A stretch of 64,000 bases of DNA from an uncultured Chloroflexota bacterium. GTDB lineage: Bacteria > Chloroflexota > Dehalococcoidia > CAUJGQ01. Below, piece after piece: positions 8,409 to 16,414 of this stretch. The position numbers were made by a program, and so were the translations under genes. A model generated the notes under the pieces. That model searched no databases. It was not told the origin of the DNA and saw only the letters and a program-made list of their open reading frames with translations. The stretch lies in assembly GCA_937879875.1 (NCBI GenBank), contig CALFMN010000026.1, positions 1-64,000 on the forward strand, written 5' to 3'. The first letter of the stretch is position 1, and every line of letters starts with the position of its first letter.

Positions 8409-8999
8409 TTAGCCGCAGAGCGAATCCGGCGTCGGAATCGGCGTGCCTGGCTGCGCCGTCCCGGCCGCAATTGCGATGCTCAATGCCGTCTCCGGGTCTG
8501 CTGTGTCATAGTGGTGGACGAAAAAGATAATCTGGCCGTCCTGCACCTCGGCCATAAACGCCGCCATGGTCCGCTCGATGCCTTCAGCGCGTAGGCCGTC
8601 GTTCCGTCCTTCAAACGTGCCCGTGACGATGCTACCACGCACTTGAATGGTGGTGACTTTGAGGCATGCATGCCCCTTGAGTGCCACTTCCAAACTTGGC
8701 AAGCTTTGCAACACCGAAGCCCGGTCATAACAGGGCGTTTGCGTCGTGCACCCCACAGCAGCGGCCGTGATGTAAAACGTGTTCTCCGCAAATAGGGCTG
8801 CTGTGGCGGCGTTGTCGGCGCGGTAGCGCGCTGCGGCCCAGTCAAGGATGACCTGCGCACGGCTCAGATCGCCGGTTTGTGCCTGCGCCGCGCTGGCGTG
8901 CTGGCGGAGCTGGACCACGAGTCCGCTCCCGAACACGATGGCGAGGACCAGGGAGACGGCCGCAAGACGAACCAAGCGACGAGTGGTTGGGGGACCCAT
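8409..8999 (-). CDS. membrane-anchored NTF2/SnoaL-like protein
   Basis: A 196-residue protein. An N-terminal membrane anchor or uncleaved signal (about residues 12-32, LAAVSLVLAIVFGSGLVVQL) precedes a domain with the NTF2/SnoaL-like pattern: VILDWAAARYRADNAATAALFAENTFYIT, a central insertion with a Cys pair (CTTQTPC), then GTFEGRNDGLRAEGIERTMAAFMAEVQDGQIIFFVHHYDT. That fold often holds small ligands or catalyses simple isomerisations, but no active-site residues can be named. The start is the second of two nearby ATGs (8999), because GGAGG lies seven bases from it and only one from the first (9005). Probably monocistronic; the gene upstream (9235-9966) has the same strand and a 235-bp gap. 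Confidence 0.5.
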   Translation of the reverse strand: MGPPTTRRLVRLAAVSLVLAIVFGSGLVVQLRQHASAAQAQTGDLSRAQVILDWAAARYRADNAATAALFAENTFYITAAAVGCTTQTPCYDRASVLQSLPSLEVALKGHACLKVTTIQVRGSIVTGTFEGRNDGLRAEGIERTMAAFMAEVQDGQIIFFVHHYDTADPETALSIAIAAGTAQPGTPIPTPDSLCG

Positions 9000-9234
9000 G
9001 TTCATACCTCCGTGCTGATGCTGCCGTTCGACACGGCCTGCAAAGCGAACCTGCCGGCGCCCGTATCTTGGGCACTGGCCTCGCTGTGGCATGGCGCTGG
9101 CGCGCCGTGTGCTGGGAGAAGGAGAGCCAACAGGCATAACAGATGGTTGCAAAACCGGCGAAGCCGCCTGGCTGCGAGCATGACGACGGGCTGCCGCGCC
9201 GGTTTTGAAATCATGTCTTAGCACGAGGGCCGGC

Positions 9235-9966
9235 CTATCGCAGATCGACCAGCTCGATCTCTGCCAGTCCGAGCGTGGCGCGCAGCGCATTCTCATCGGC
9301 AACCATGCTGCGCCACGCCGCGTCGCCGTCCGAGCTGGTGACCAGGATGCGCGCCGCGGGCATCGTAACGCCGAGCTTGCCCGCCTCCATGTCGGCGGCG
9401 TCAAGTGCCGCCTGTGCCGCGTCCGCCTGCTGCTGCGAGCCGGCGAGGTAGACGGTCGCTGCCGGTGCGGTGTGCGTCTGGCGCTCGATGACGGGGTGGT
9501 CCAGCACTCCCCGCTCCGACTGCGCCAGATCGGTCACGACGATCTCCGGCAGACCCAGAGAGGCGCGGAGTTGGTTCTCCTCCGCGACCGCCCACAGCGT
9601 CTGGGTGGCCTGGCTCGGGTCAACGACCCAGATTTGCGGCGTGATGAGTTGTGCGCCGCTCGCCGCACCCAGCGCATCGGCATCATTGAAGGAGGCCTGC
9701 ACGCGTGCTGCCTGCTCCGCCGAGCCTACCAGGATGAGCTGCGGGGCCGGGCTGGTGCGGGCAGAGGCTGAGACGCCCGCAGCGGCGGGCAGCACGGCAG
9801 CCGGGCGTGCCGCGGGGTGTCCCGTTGACCGGCTGCCGACCTGCCAGGCAGCGACGCCGCCCACGGCGCAGACGGCGAGCAAGACGCCGCCTGCCGCCAG
9901 CCCCAGTTTCACCCTTCTGAACCTGGGCGTGCGCCCTGGCAGGGTCGCGGTTCCGTTGGAAAGCAT
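9235..9966 (-). CDS. membrane-anchored protein with two homologous repeats, function unknown
   Basis: A 243-residue protein. One transmembrane segment (about residues 20-45) is followed by an Ala/Pro linker and two related modules of about 70-75 residues. Each begins with LILVGSAEQA or TVYLAGSQQQ, has a middle segment ending WVVD or ILVTSSDG, and finishes with the near-identical block EENQLRASLGLPEIVVTDL versus DENALRATLGLAEIELVDL. This is a clear internal duplication. No catalytic motif is recognised. ATG 9966 has AGGAG seven bases upstream. It lies directly downstream of the large regulator at 10104-12884 on the same strand (137-bp gap) and may be its target. Confidence 0.55.
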   Translation of the reverse strand: MLSNGTATLPGRTPRFRRVKLGLAAGGVLLAVCAVGGVAAWQVGSRSTGHPAARPAAVLPAAAGVSASARTSPAPQLILVGSAEQAARVQASFNDADALGAASGAQLITPQIWVVDPSQATQTLWAVAEENQLRASLGLPEIVVTDLAQSERGVLDHPVIERQTHTAPAATVYLAGSQQQADAAQAALDAADMEAGKLGVTMPAARILVTSSDGDAAWRSMVADENALRATLGLAEIELVDLR

Positions 9967-10103
9967 GATGGGCTCCTTTCGCCGATAGCGTGCGCACGTT
10001 CGTGCCGTCGCTGAACGCAGCGTCGCAGGCGGCGAGGGCAGCGCCATCGCGGGAAGACTACATTTGTCCTCGTGGTGGGCATGTAGGAAAGGGCATAGAG
10101 CCG

Positions 10104-12884
10104 TTACCCGTCAGCCGAGGAGACGAGGCCGTGACGGAAGGCATAGGCGGCGGCTTCCGCCCGGCTATGCGCCCCGATCTTGGTGTAGAGGTTCGTGACG
10201 TGCCGCTCGACGGTGCCGTCACTGATGACCAGTGCTGCGGCGATCTCACGCGTGCTCTTGCCCGCGGCGATGAGCCGCAGCACCTCGACCTCCCGGGCGG
10301 TCAGGTGCTGCTGGAAAGCCGCCTGGTGCGGCTCGGCCGCGACCGTGTCCGTTGCGAGTAGCTGCTGCAACTGCGCCACGACCGCGAGCCCGAACTCGAT
10401 GGTGGCATCGGCCGAAAGCGCCGCACCTGCCGCCCACGCCTCGGCGAACGTCGCTTCATCCAGCGCAGCCCGCACCCGCCCCGCCGCTGCCTGCTGGTCA
10501 ACCTGCAAGGTGGCACCCTCCGCGGCGAACGTGCGCCGCTGTACGTCGATGGCGGCCAGCAGGCGCGCACTCGCCGCGAACAGGCCGCAGCGCTCCGCTG
10601 CCTCGGCCAGCACCTGCAATTGAAATGGGAGAAAGCGCGACGGACCCATCCCGCGATGGACAGCGAGACTTTCGGCGCAGGTGGCCACCGCCGCCCCGGT
10701 GTCCCCCTGTCGCAGCAGCACCCGTGCGATCAGCGCGAGGCCTGCGCATCGGTTGGGGCTGTGCTCACCTTCTTCAGCCCCGGCTCTGCGAATGACCTCC
10801 TCCAGGAGCAGGCGTGCCTGCGCGTCATCACCGCGGGCTTCGGCCAGCTCTGCCTCGCTCAGGAGCGATAGCGGCGTGCCGGTCGCGCCCAAAAGTGCTT
10901 GATTTGCCGCGACGAGCTGTTCGGCGGTGGCGACATCCCCACGGGCGACCGCCACGCGGATGAGGTGGCTGCGCGCGAGGAGGGCCAGCGGGATAGCGCC
11001 GGCGGCGAGATGGAGCCTGAGCGCTTCTTCTGCCAGCGGCACCACGGCGCCATAGTTGCCCTGGGTTGCGCGGAGATAGGCTAGCTGATTCAGAGCCTCG
11101 GCCACGCAATGGCTGTCGCCGAACGCGCGGCTGAGGCCAATGGCTTCCACGAGCTCGGTCGCCGTCCGATCCTGGTCCGCAGAGGGGAGGAGTGCTCTGG
11201 GCGGCGGCGTCAGGAGCCGTGCCCGCGAGATGCTCGGCTGCGCTGCCTCCGGTAGGGCGAGCAGGCGCTGGCGCCATACCTCCTGTTCGTTCGCGCCTGC
11301 ACGATTGACCAGGTACCAGCGCAGGGCCCAAAACAGGCGTACGCCAACTGCCAACTCTGCGCGCTCGACGCACCAGCCCAGCACGGCGCGCGCGTTGTCC
11401 AGTTCGGCATCAAGCCGCAGCCAGGTGTTCGCCGCTGCACACTGCCGGGCGAGTTGCAGCATCTGCATCGCCAGCTGACGGCGCAGGATCTCGGCTTCGC
11501 CGCTCGCCTCCAGCTCATCCAGGGCGAACTCGCGAATCGTCTCCAGCATCCGATAGCGCGGCTCGCCCGCCTGGCCATTGCCTTCCCGCAGGAGGCTCTT
11601 CTCGATCAGCGAGCTTACCCCGTCCAGCACGTCGATACCGAGGTCGCCGGCGGCGTTACAGACCGCTTCGGCCAGCTCCAGCGGGCAGCCGCCCGCAAAC
11701 ACGCCGAGCCGGCGGAACAGCCGCTGCTCCGCGGGCTCCAAAGAGTCGTAGCTCCAGGCGATGGCGCCGCGCAGTGTCTGTTGGCGGGCCGGCAGATCGC
11801 GCCGCCCGCCGGTCAGCAGAGGCAGCCGCTGCGCCAACCGTGTCAGCAGCGCGGCTGGCGGCAGCACCCGCACCCGCGCTGCCGCCAGCTCAATGGCGAG
11901 CGGTAATCCGTCCAGGCGGATGCAGATGGCCGCCACGGCCGCCGCGTTCTCCTCGCTCAGCGCAAAGTCGGGCCGTACGGCCTGCGCCCGCAGCACGAAG
12001 AGCTGCACCGCCGGATTCTGCGCCAGAACCGCTGCCGGCTGGCTCCCTGCCTCCGGCACCGGCAAGGGCGCGACCGGATACTCCCGCTCGCCGTTCACCC
12101 GCAGCGGCGCCCGGCTCGTCACGAGCAGGGTCACCGCTGGTCCAGCTTGCAGGAGTGCCCCGGCGAACTCCGCAGCGGCCAGCAGGTGCTCGTAGTTGTC
12201 GAGCAGCAGCAGCAGGCGTTTCTCCCGGAGGAAGCGTAAGACGCCGTCCCGGACCGGCAGTTCTGTGAAGCTTTGAACACCCAGGGCCTGGGCGATCGCC
12301 GCCGGGACGAGCGTGGGGTCCTGCAGCGGCGCCAGGTCCACGAAGACGACACCGTCGACGAAGGTCTCCGCCAGCTCCGCGGCCACTTCCAGCGCCAGCC
12401 GCGTCTTGCCGGCGCCGCCTGCGCCCGTCAGCGTCACCAGGCGGCCGGAGGAGAGCAGCCGGGTAATGGCCGTGCGCTCGTCCTGCCGCCCGACGAGGCC
12501 GGTCAGCGGGATAGGGAGCGTGCCGCGGGCTGCCGCCGGACGCGCCGGCAAGAGCACGACCGACGCTGGCATGGAGCGGGCTGCCGCGCCGCGTCGGGCC
12601 TCCGCCAGCAGCTCGCGCAGCAGCTCGGCGGTGACCGCCAGCCCGCGCAGGGGGCCGCGCTCGAAGCTGCGGAGCAGCCCCTGCGCACGGCAGACCGTGA
12701 GCAGCGCCTCGGCAGCGCCGGCGCTGGGCGTGGCCTCCCCCCGCTCCCAGCGCTGCACCGTCGCCCGGCCGACGCCGATGTGCGCGGCCCACCCCGCCTG
12801 CGTGACCCCGCCGGCTTCCCGCAGCGCGCGCAGCACGACGCTCCAGTGCGGCGGGACCGGCGTGGGCTGCGCTGGATCATTCAT
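10104..12884 (-). CDS. XRE-HTH / NB-ARC-type ATPase / LuxR-HTH transcriptional regulator
   Basis: A 926-residue regulator with DNA-binding domains at both ends. Residues about 12-65 are an XRE-type HTH (LREAGGVTQAGWAAHIGVGRATVQRWERG). Residues about 135-420 are a STAND/AfsR-like ATPase with Walker A GAGGAGKTRL (K160) and Walker B LLLLLDNYEHLL. A helical TPR-like middle follows, including CVAEALNQLAYLRATQGNYG. The C-terminus (about 865-920) is a LuxR HTH, LTAREVEVLRLIAAGKSTREIAAALVISDGTVERH. Such proteins act as nucleotide-switched activators, oligomerising on inducer binding. Having both an N-terminal XRE and a C-terminal LuxR domain is notable. ATG 12884 has no obvious Shine-Dalgarno site. 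The ligand is unknown; adjacent same-strand genes are candidates for control. Confidence 0.85.
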   Translation of the reverse strand: MNDPAQPTPVPPHWSVVLRALREAGGVTQAGWAAHIGVGRATVQRWERGEATPSAGAAEALLTVCRAQGLLRSFERGPLRGLAVTAELLRELLAEARRGAAARSMPASVVLLPARPAAARGTLPIPLTGLVGRQDERTAITRLLSSGRLVTLTGAGGAGKTRLALEVAAELAETFVDGVVFVDLAPLQDPTLVPAAIAQALGVQSFTELPVRDGVLRFLREKRLLLLLDNYEHLLAAAEFAGALLQAGPAVTLLVTSRAPLRVNGEREYPVAPLPVPEAGSQPAAVLAQNPAVQLFVLRAQAVRPDFALSEENAAAVAAICIRLDGLPLAIELAAARVRVLPPAALLTRLAQRLPLLTGGRRDLPARQQTLRGAIAWSYDSLEPAEQRLFRRLGVFAGGCPLELAEAVCNAAGDLGIDVLDGVSSLIEKSLLREGNGQAGEPRYRMLETIREFALDELEASGEAEILRRQLAMQMLQLARQCAAANTWLRLDAELDNARAVLGWCVERAELAVGVRLFWALRWYLVNRAGANEQEVWRQRLLALPEAAQPSISRARLLTPPPRALLPSADQDRTATELVEAIGLSRAFGDSHCVAEALNQLAYLRATQGNYGAVVPLAEEALRLHLAAGAIPLALLARSHLIRVAVARGDVATAEQLVAANQALLGATGTPLSLLSEAELAEARGDDAQARLLLEEVIRRAGAEEGEHSPNRCAGLALIARVLLRQGDTGAAVATCAESLAVHRGMGPSRFLPFQLQVLAEAAERCGLFAASARLLAAIDVQRRTFAAEGATLQVDQQAAAGRVRAALDEATFAEAWAAGAALSADATIEFGLAVVAQLQQLLATDTVAAEPHQAAFQQHLTAREVEVLRLIAAGKSTREIAAALVISDGTVERHVTNLYTKIGAHSRAEAAAYAFRHGLVSSADG

Positions 12885-13190
12885 CGATGATGCGCCACTG
12901 ATGCCTCGGCGGTGCGTCGCCGCCGCGCCCTGATTCTACCGTATTGGCAGACGGCGCCTTCGCCGAGGCGGTCCAGTTACCTCGAGTCATAGCGCTGTCG
13001 GCCGCGGGCAGTCAGAGGAGGAAGACAATGGCGACGTCCCCACACATCGGGCTCCTGGATCGCCGCTGGCTGAGGGCTGTATGGGAGAGCGGGACGATCC
13101 ATTCTGGTGCGCTCCGTGGCGGCGCCGCGTTGACCAACGGTCGATCGGAACGGCCGCCCAGGGATCGCTCCTCCCTTGCTGCATTCCCGA
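12885..13190. other. 306-bp intergenic stretch
   Basis: Lies upstream of the regulator (its start is at 12884) and downstream of the PAP2 gene, both on the minus strand. No gene, RNA or strong hairpin is seen. It should contain the regulator's promoter, which cannot be pinpointed by eye. Confidence 0.4.
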
Positions 13191-14264
13191 TCACGCTTCG
13201 CGCGCAGTGAATTCGTCTGCCAGCACCGGCGCCGGCGCCAGTGCCGTGCGGCCGCCAATGCGCCGCGGGAGAGGCAGCCGCTGCCATAGCCCGTGGCCCA
13301 GCCCGCCCCAGACCAGCGCGAACGCCACGAAGGCATAAAGCCAGCCGGCGATGATGTCGATCGCGTAGTGCTCGCCGGGATAGACCACGGCGAACGCCAT
13401 GCCGATCGGGTAGAGAACCGTCGCCCAGCCCCAGCGCGGGTACAGCCGCCAGAGCACCAGCCAGACCAGCACTGGGAAGGCGCCGTGCATGCTCGGCATC
13501 GCCGCGACCGGGTCCACGTGGAAGTACTTGGACAGAAAGATGATCGGGTCGGAGACACCCGCCCACTGCACGTTGCCCAGTACCCGCACAACAAACGGGA
13601 TGCGGTGCAGATCGCTGGCCCACCAGGGCGGCGCCATCGGATAGAGCAGATAGGTGGCAAAGCCGGCGTACATCAGCAGCAGATACGAGCGCACGAAGCG
13701 CCAGTAAAGCGCCCGATCGCGCATCCAGAAGACGAAAGCGACGACCAGCGGCGTGACGAAGTGCATGAGATAGAGGAACGCCGCCAGGTAGTCGTACCAG
13801 CGCAGCGTGTGCGAATCCCAGAGCTGCTGCTGCAGCCACGTCGTGGGCAGAGCGCCGTGTGTGAGCCAGCCGAACAGCCAGCGATCGGCATCAATCGGGA
13901 ACTGGATATGTGCACGGCCGATCAGCCCCGGCGCCACGCCCGGCAATGCCACATAGGCTAAAAGCAGCACCATGAACGGCGTCCAGTCGCGCAGGAAGGT
14001 GACGCCGCGCATGGTGAAGATGGCGAAGATCAGCAGGAAACAGGCGACGACATCGGCCGCCGGCCAGGTGTGCGAGTCGAGCAGCCAGGCGGTGAAGAGC
14101 ACGATGTAGGCGCCCTGCACCAGCCACAGCAGGCGCCGGTGCCGCTCCTGAGCGCCGAGATACCGCCGCCGCAACCGCCTGAACGCAGCGAACGCGCGGC
14201 CGCTGCCGCGTGCCGTCACGGCCCGGCGTGCGGCGCGTTGCACCGTCGGCGGAACGAGGGTCAC
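13191..14264 (-). CDS. PAP2-superfamily phosphatase/phosphotransferase, integral membrane
   Basis: A 357-residue multi-pass membrane protein of the PAP2_3 (inositol-phosphorylceramide synthase-like) group. About six hydrophobic segments lie between residues 40 and 330. The conserved phosphatase motifs are AAMPSMHGAFPV (C2 motif with catalytic His) and YPGEHYAIDIIAGWLYA (C3 motif with His and Asp), both in the C-terminal half. Relatives act on lipid phosphates or transfer phospho-head groups; the exact substrate is not readable. The start chosen is GTG 14264, preceded by GGAGG at eight bases. An upstream in-frame GTG at 14333 would add 23 basic residues with a poorer ribosome site. Confidence 0.8.
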   Translation of the reverse strand: MTLVPPTVQRAARRAVTARGSGRAFAAFRRLRRRYLGAQERHRRLLWLVQGAYIVLFTAWLLDSHTWPAADVVACFLLIFAIFTMRGVTFLRDWTPFMVLLLAYVALPGVAPGLIGRAHIQFPIDADRWLFGWLTHGALPTTWLQQQLWDSHTLRWYDYLAAFLYLMHFVTPLVVAFVFWMRDRALYWRFVRSYLLLMYAGFATYLLYPMAPPWWASDLHRIPFVVRVLGNVQWAGVSDPIIFLSKYFHVDPVAAMPSMHGAFPVLVWLVLWRLYPRWGWATVLYPIGMAFAVVYPGEHYAIDIIAGWLYAFVAFALVWGGLGHGLWQRLPLPRRIGGRTALAPAPVLADEFTAREA

Positions 14265-14460
14265 GCCATAGTCCTCCGCCGTGCGTCTGAGGGTGTACGG
14301 GCGGGCACGCGCCGATGGAACCGGCCCCGCCACCCGCCGCTCGGCCCTTAGCGCCAGGCTAACCGTAGCTTACCCGCTCACAACCTGTTCGCGCCCGCCC
14401 TCGCATCGCGGTGATCGGACCGTCCGCGGCGCGGCGGGCTGAGCGAGGCGCCGGCGCTTC

Positions 14461-15996
14461 TTACCGCCCGATCATCGCGTTGAGGATGTTGGCGGTCATG
14501 ATCTGCACGCGCGGATCGGCGCCGTAGCTGCGGTAGTCGTTGTCGTCCAACTCGAACGGCCAGTAGCTCGTGCCGGCGGAGAAGACGATGGCGCCGCTTG
14601 CGGCCACATAGATCGTGCCGTTGGCGTGGTTGTCGCCGATCGCGGAGTCGGAGAGCAAGAGCAGCCCCGGCGGGCCGGCGCCGTTGTCGAAGGCGCGGTC
14701 GTACTCGTAGCCGACGAGGCGGGGAATGCGGTCGCCGTCCTGCAGCCCCGTGCCGGCGTAGACCCATGAATCGGCGTTCGCCACGACCCAATCGCCGCCC
14801 TCCGGCCAGGTGCCCGTGGCTGCGCCGATCTCGCCGGCGTACATATTGCCGAGCAGCGCGTTTGTCGGCTCATTCAGCGGCCGCTCATACCAGTGCACCG
14901 TGGTCAGCGCAGGATTGGTGGGGTAGAGCGGGTCGAGCCTGGCCTTGCGGTAGCAGACGACGATGTGGCGCGGCGCACCGGCAGAGGACGGCTCGAAGCG
15001 GACCTGCCAGTCGATGTCGTCCGAGGCGAAGAAGGCGATACTCAGGCCGGCATCGCGCGCCGCGGTGAGGTTCTCGCGCATCGCGCGTGTCCAATACTCG
15101 TCGTGGAAGGCGGAGAGGAAGAGCTTGCCGCGGGCCAGCGTCTGGGTGCCGGCATCCAGATCCTGGCTGGCGATGTACGTCACGTCGTAGCCCTGCTTCT
15201 CCAGCCAGCGGATCATGTTGTAGTCGCCGTCGAAGAAGCCGCCGGAGCCATCCCAGTCGGCGTAGGGCCGGTCGAACGAGACTTTGACCGCCGCAACGCC
15301 GTCGCTCGATGCCCAGTCGTAGAGGCTCTTGCCGCCCCAGTTGTTGTAGGCCTGATACGTTGCGAACGGCACCTGGTAGACGATCTGCGCCGTCTGCCCG
15401 TCGGCGCGCACGACGAAGGGGATGTAGTTCGTCACGTCCTTCGTGGCGAGCAGCTTGATCAGATAGACACCGGAGGGCCAGTCGGCGCCGGTTTGCAGCA
15501 TGTACGAGGCCTGCCAGTGCAGCTCAAGCAGGCCTGTGTCCGGGTCCGGCGCGGGCACGGGCTGATTCTGGCCGGGCAGGCTCTCGACGCGCGCTATCAG
15601 GCGGGCGCCGTCGCCGCCGTACCAGCCCATGCGGTAGACGTCGAGCGCATACGACGGATACGTCGTGCCGACGAAGAACGTGATCGTCTCGCCGTGGTTG
15701 ATGCTGCTGGCGGAGGCGTAGCCGCGAATCGGCGTGTCGGTCCAGACATCCTGCTGCGCGGCATGGTCAACCGACGCCGCGGTCTGCCGCGCGAGCGCGT
15801 TGCTCCGCCAGGCGCTGCTGCCGGGGCGCTGGTTCTCGCGATACATAGCGCCGCGCACCGGTACGGCCGGGCGTGCCGGCACAGCCCGGGCGCGCGGCGG
15901 CGCGGCAGACCAGGTGAGCGCGAGGGCTGCGACTGCGAGGGCCAGCGCGGCAACGCGCAGGCGCGCGGACGCGCGGCACGGGTGCGGCATCTTCAT
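14461..15996 (-). CDS. secreted N,N-dimethylformamidase beta-subunit-like protein
   Basis: A 511-residue protein with an N-terminal signal segment (about residues 10-38, RLRVAALALAVAALALTWSA). The rest resembles the large-subunit C-terminal domain of N,N-dimethylformamidase, a mononuclear iron amidohydrolase family with many uncharacterised secreted members. Recognisable blocks are RGYASASSINHGETITFFVG (beta-sandwich), VYRMGWYGGDGAR, SFDRPYADWDGSGGFFDGDY, FLSAFHDEYWTRAMREN, GLSIAFFASDDIDWQVRFE, and a C-terminal VFSAGTSYWPFELDD with RVQIMTANILNAMIGR. Family members share a class I glutamine amidotransferase-like core. Export suggests an extracellular or periplasmic substrate; true DMF hydrolysis is not implied. 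ATG 15996 lacks a strong ribosome site. Confidence 0.75.
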   Translation of the reverse strand: MKMPHPCRASARLRVAALALAVAALALTWSAAPPRARAVPARPAVPVRGAMYRENQRPGSSAWRSNALARQTAASVDHAAQQDVWTDTPIRGYASASSINHGETITFFVGTTYPSYALDVYRMGWYGGDGARLIARVESLPGQNQPVPAPDPDTGLLELHWQASYMLQTGADWPSGVYLIKLLATKDVTNYIPFVVRADGQTAQIVYQVPFATYQAYNNWGGKSLYDWASSDGVAAVKVSFDRPYADWDGSGGFFDGDYNMIRWLEKQGYDVTYIASQDLDAGTQTLARGKLFLSAFHDEYWTRAMRENLTAARDAGLSIAFFASDDIDWQVRFEPSSAGAPRHIVVCYRKARLDPLYPTNPALTTVHWYERPLNEPTNALLGNMYAGEIGAATGTWPEGGDWVVANADSWVYAGTGLQDGDRIPRLVGYEYDRAFDNGAGPPGLLLLSDSAIGDNHANGTIYVAASGAIVFSAGTSYWPFELDDNDYRSYGADPRVQIMTANILNAMIGR

Positions 15997-16140
15997 CCGT
16001 CAATGGCTACCGGGGCGGCGAACGCAACCGCGCTGGTTCGGACGCGAATAGGACATGTGTAACCGAATTGCGACGTTCCCCCGGTTCATAGTCGCAACTG
16101 TGTTACACGTCTGTCAAGCCGGCCCGCGGCTTGCGGCCGC

Positions 16141-16360
16141 GCGGGGCACCTAACCCCGTCGCGGCTGAAGCCGCGTCTCCCTTCCCGACACGGGAAGGTT
16201 GGTTTGAGGACACACATCGTGCCGAGAGACAATCCCCGCGTGTCCCACATGGACGCCCCAGCCCCGCCGCCGTCGCACGACGGTGGGAGCGCTCCAGAAG
16301 TCCCTTCCCGGCTCGGGAAGGGACAGCTTTCGCTTGCGAAAGCGGGGTTAGGCGCCCCGC
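16141..16360 (+). repeat. intergenic hairpin element, copy A (GGGGCACCTAACCC family)
   Basis: A 220-bp element filling most of the 418-bp gap 15997-16414. Terminal inverted repeats are GCGGGGCACCTAACCC and GGGTTAGGCGCCCCGC. Inside each end is a hairpin with its own sequence (GCGGCTGAAGCCGC on the left, CTTTCGCTTGCGAAAG on the right), next to CCCTTCCCG/CGGGAAGG arms. The core AGAAGTCCCTTCCCGGCTC is shared with copies B and C. Confidence 0.85.
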
Positions 16361-16414
16361 AACGCCACCGCGAGCGGCGCTTGAACAGAGCTGACCATGC
16401 CGCGTGGGCGGCCG

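Noticed and set aside
14893..16062. 389-codon open frame on the plus strand opposite the dimethylformamidase-like gene
   Set aside because: Compositional artefact with no recognisable motif and no ribosome site.
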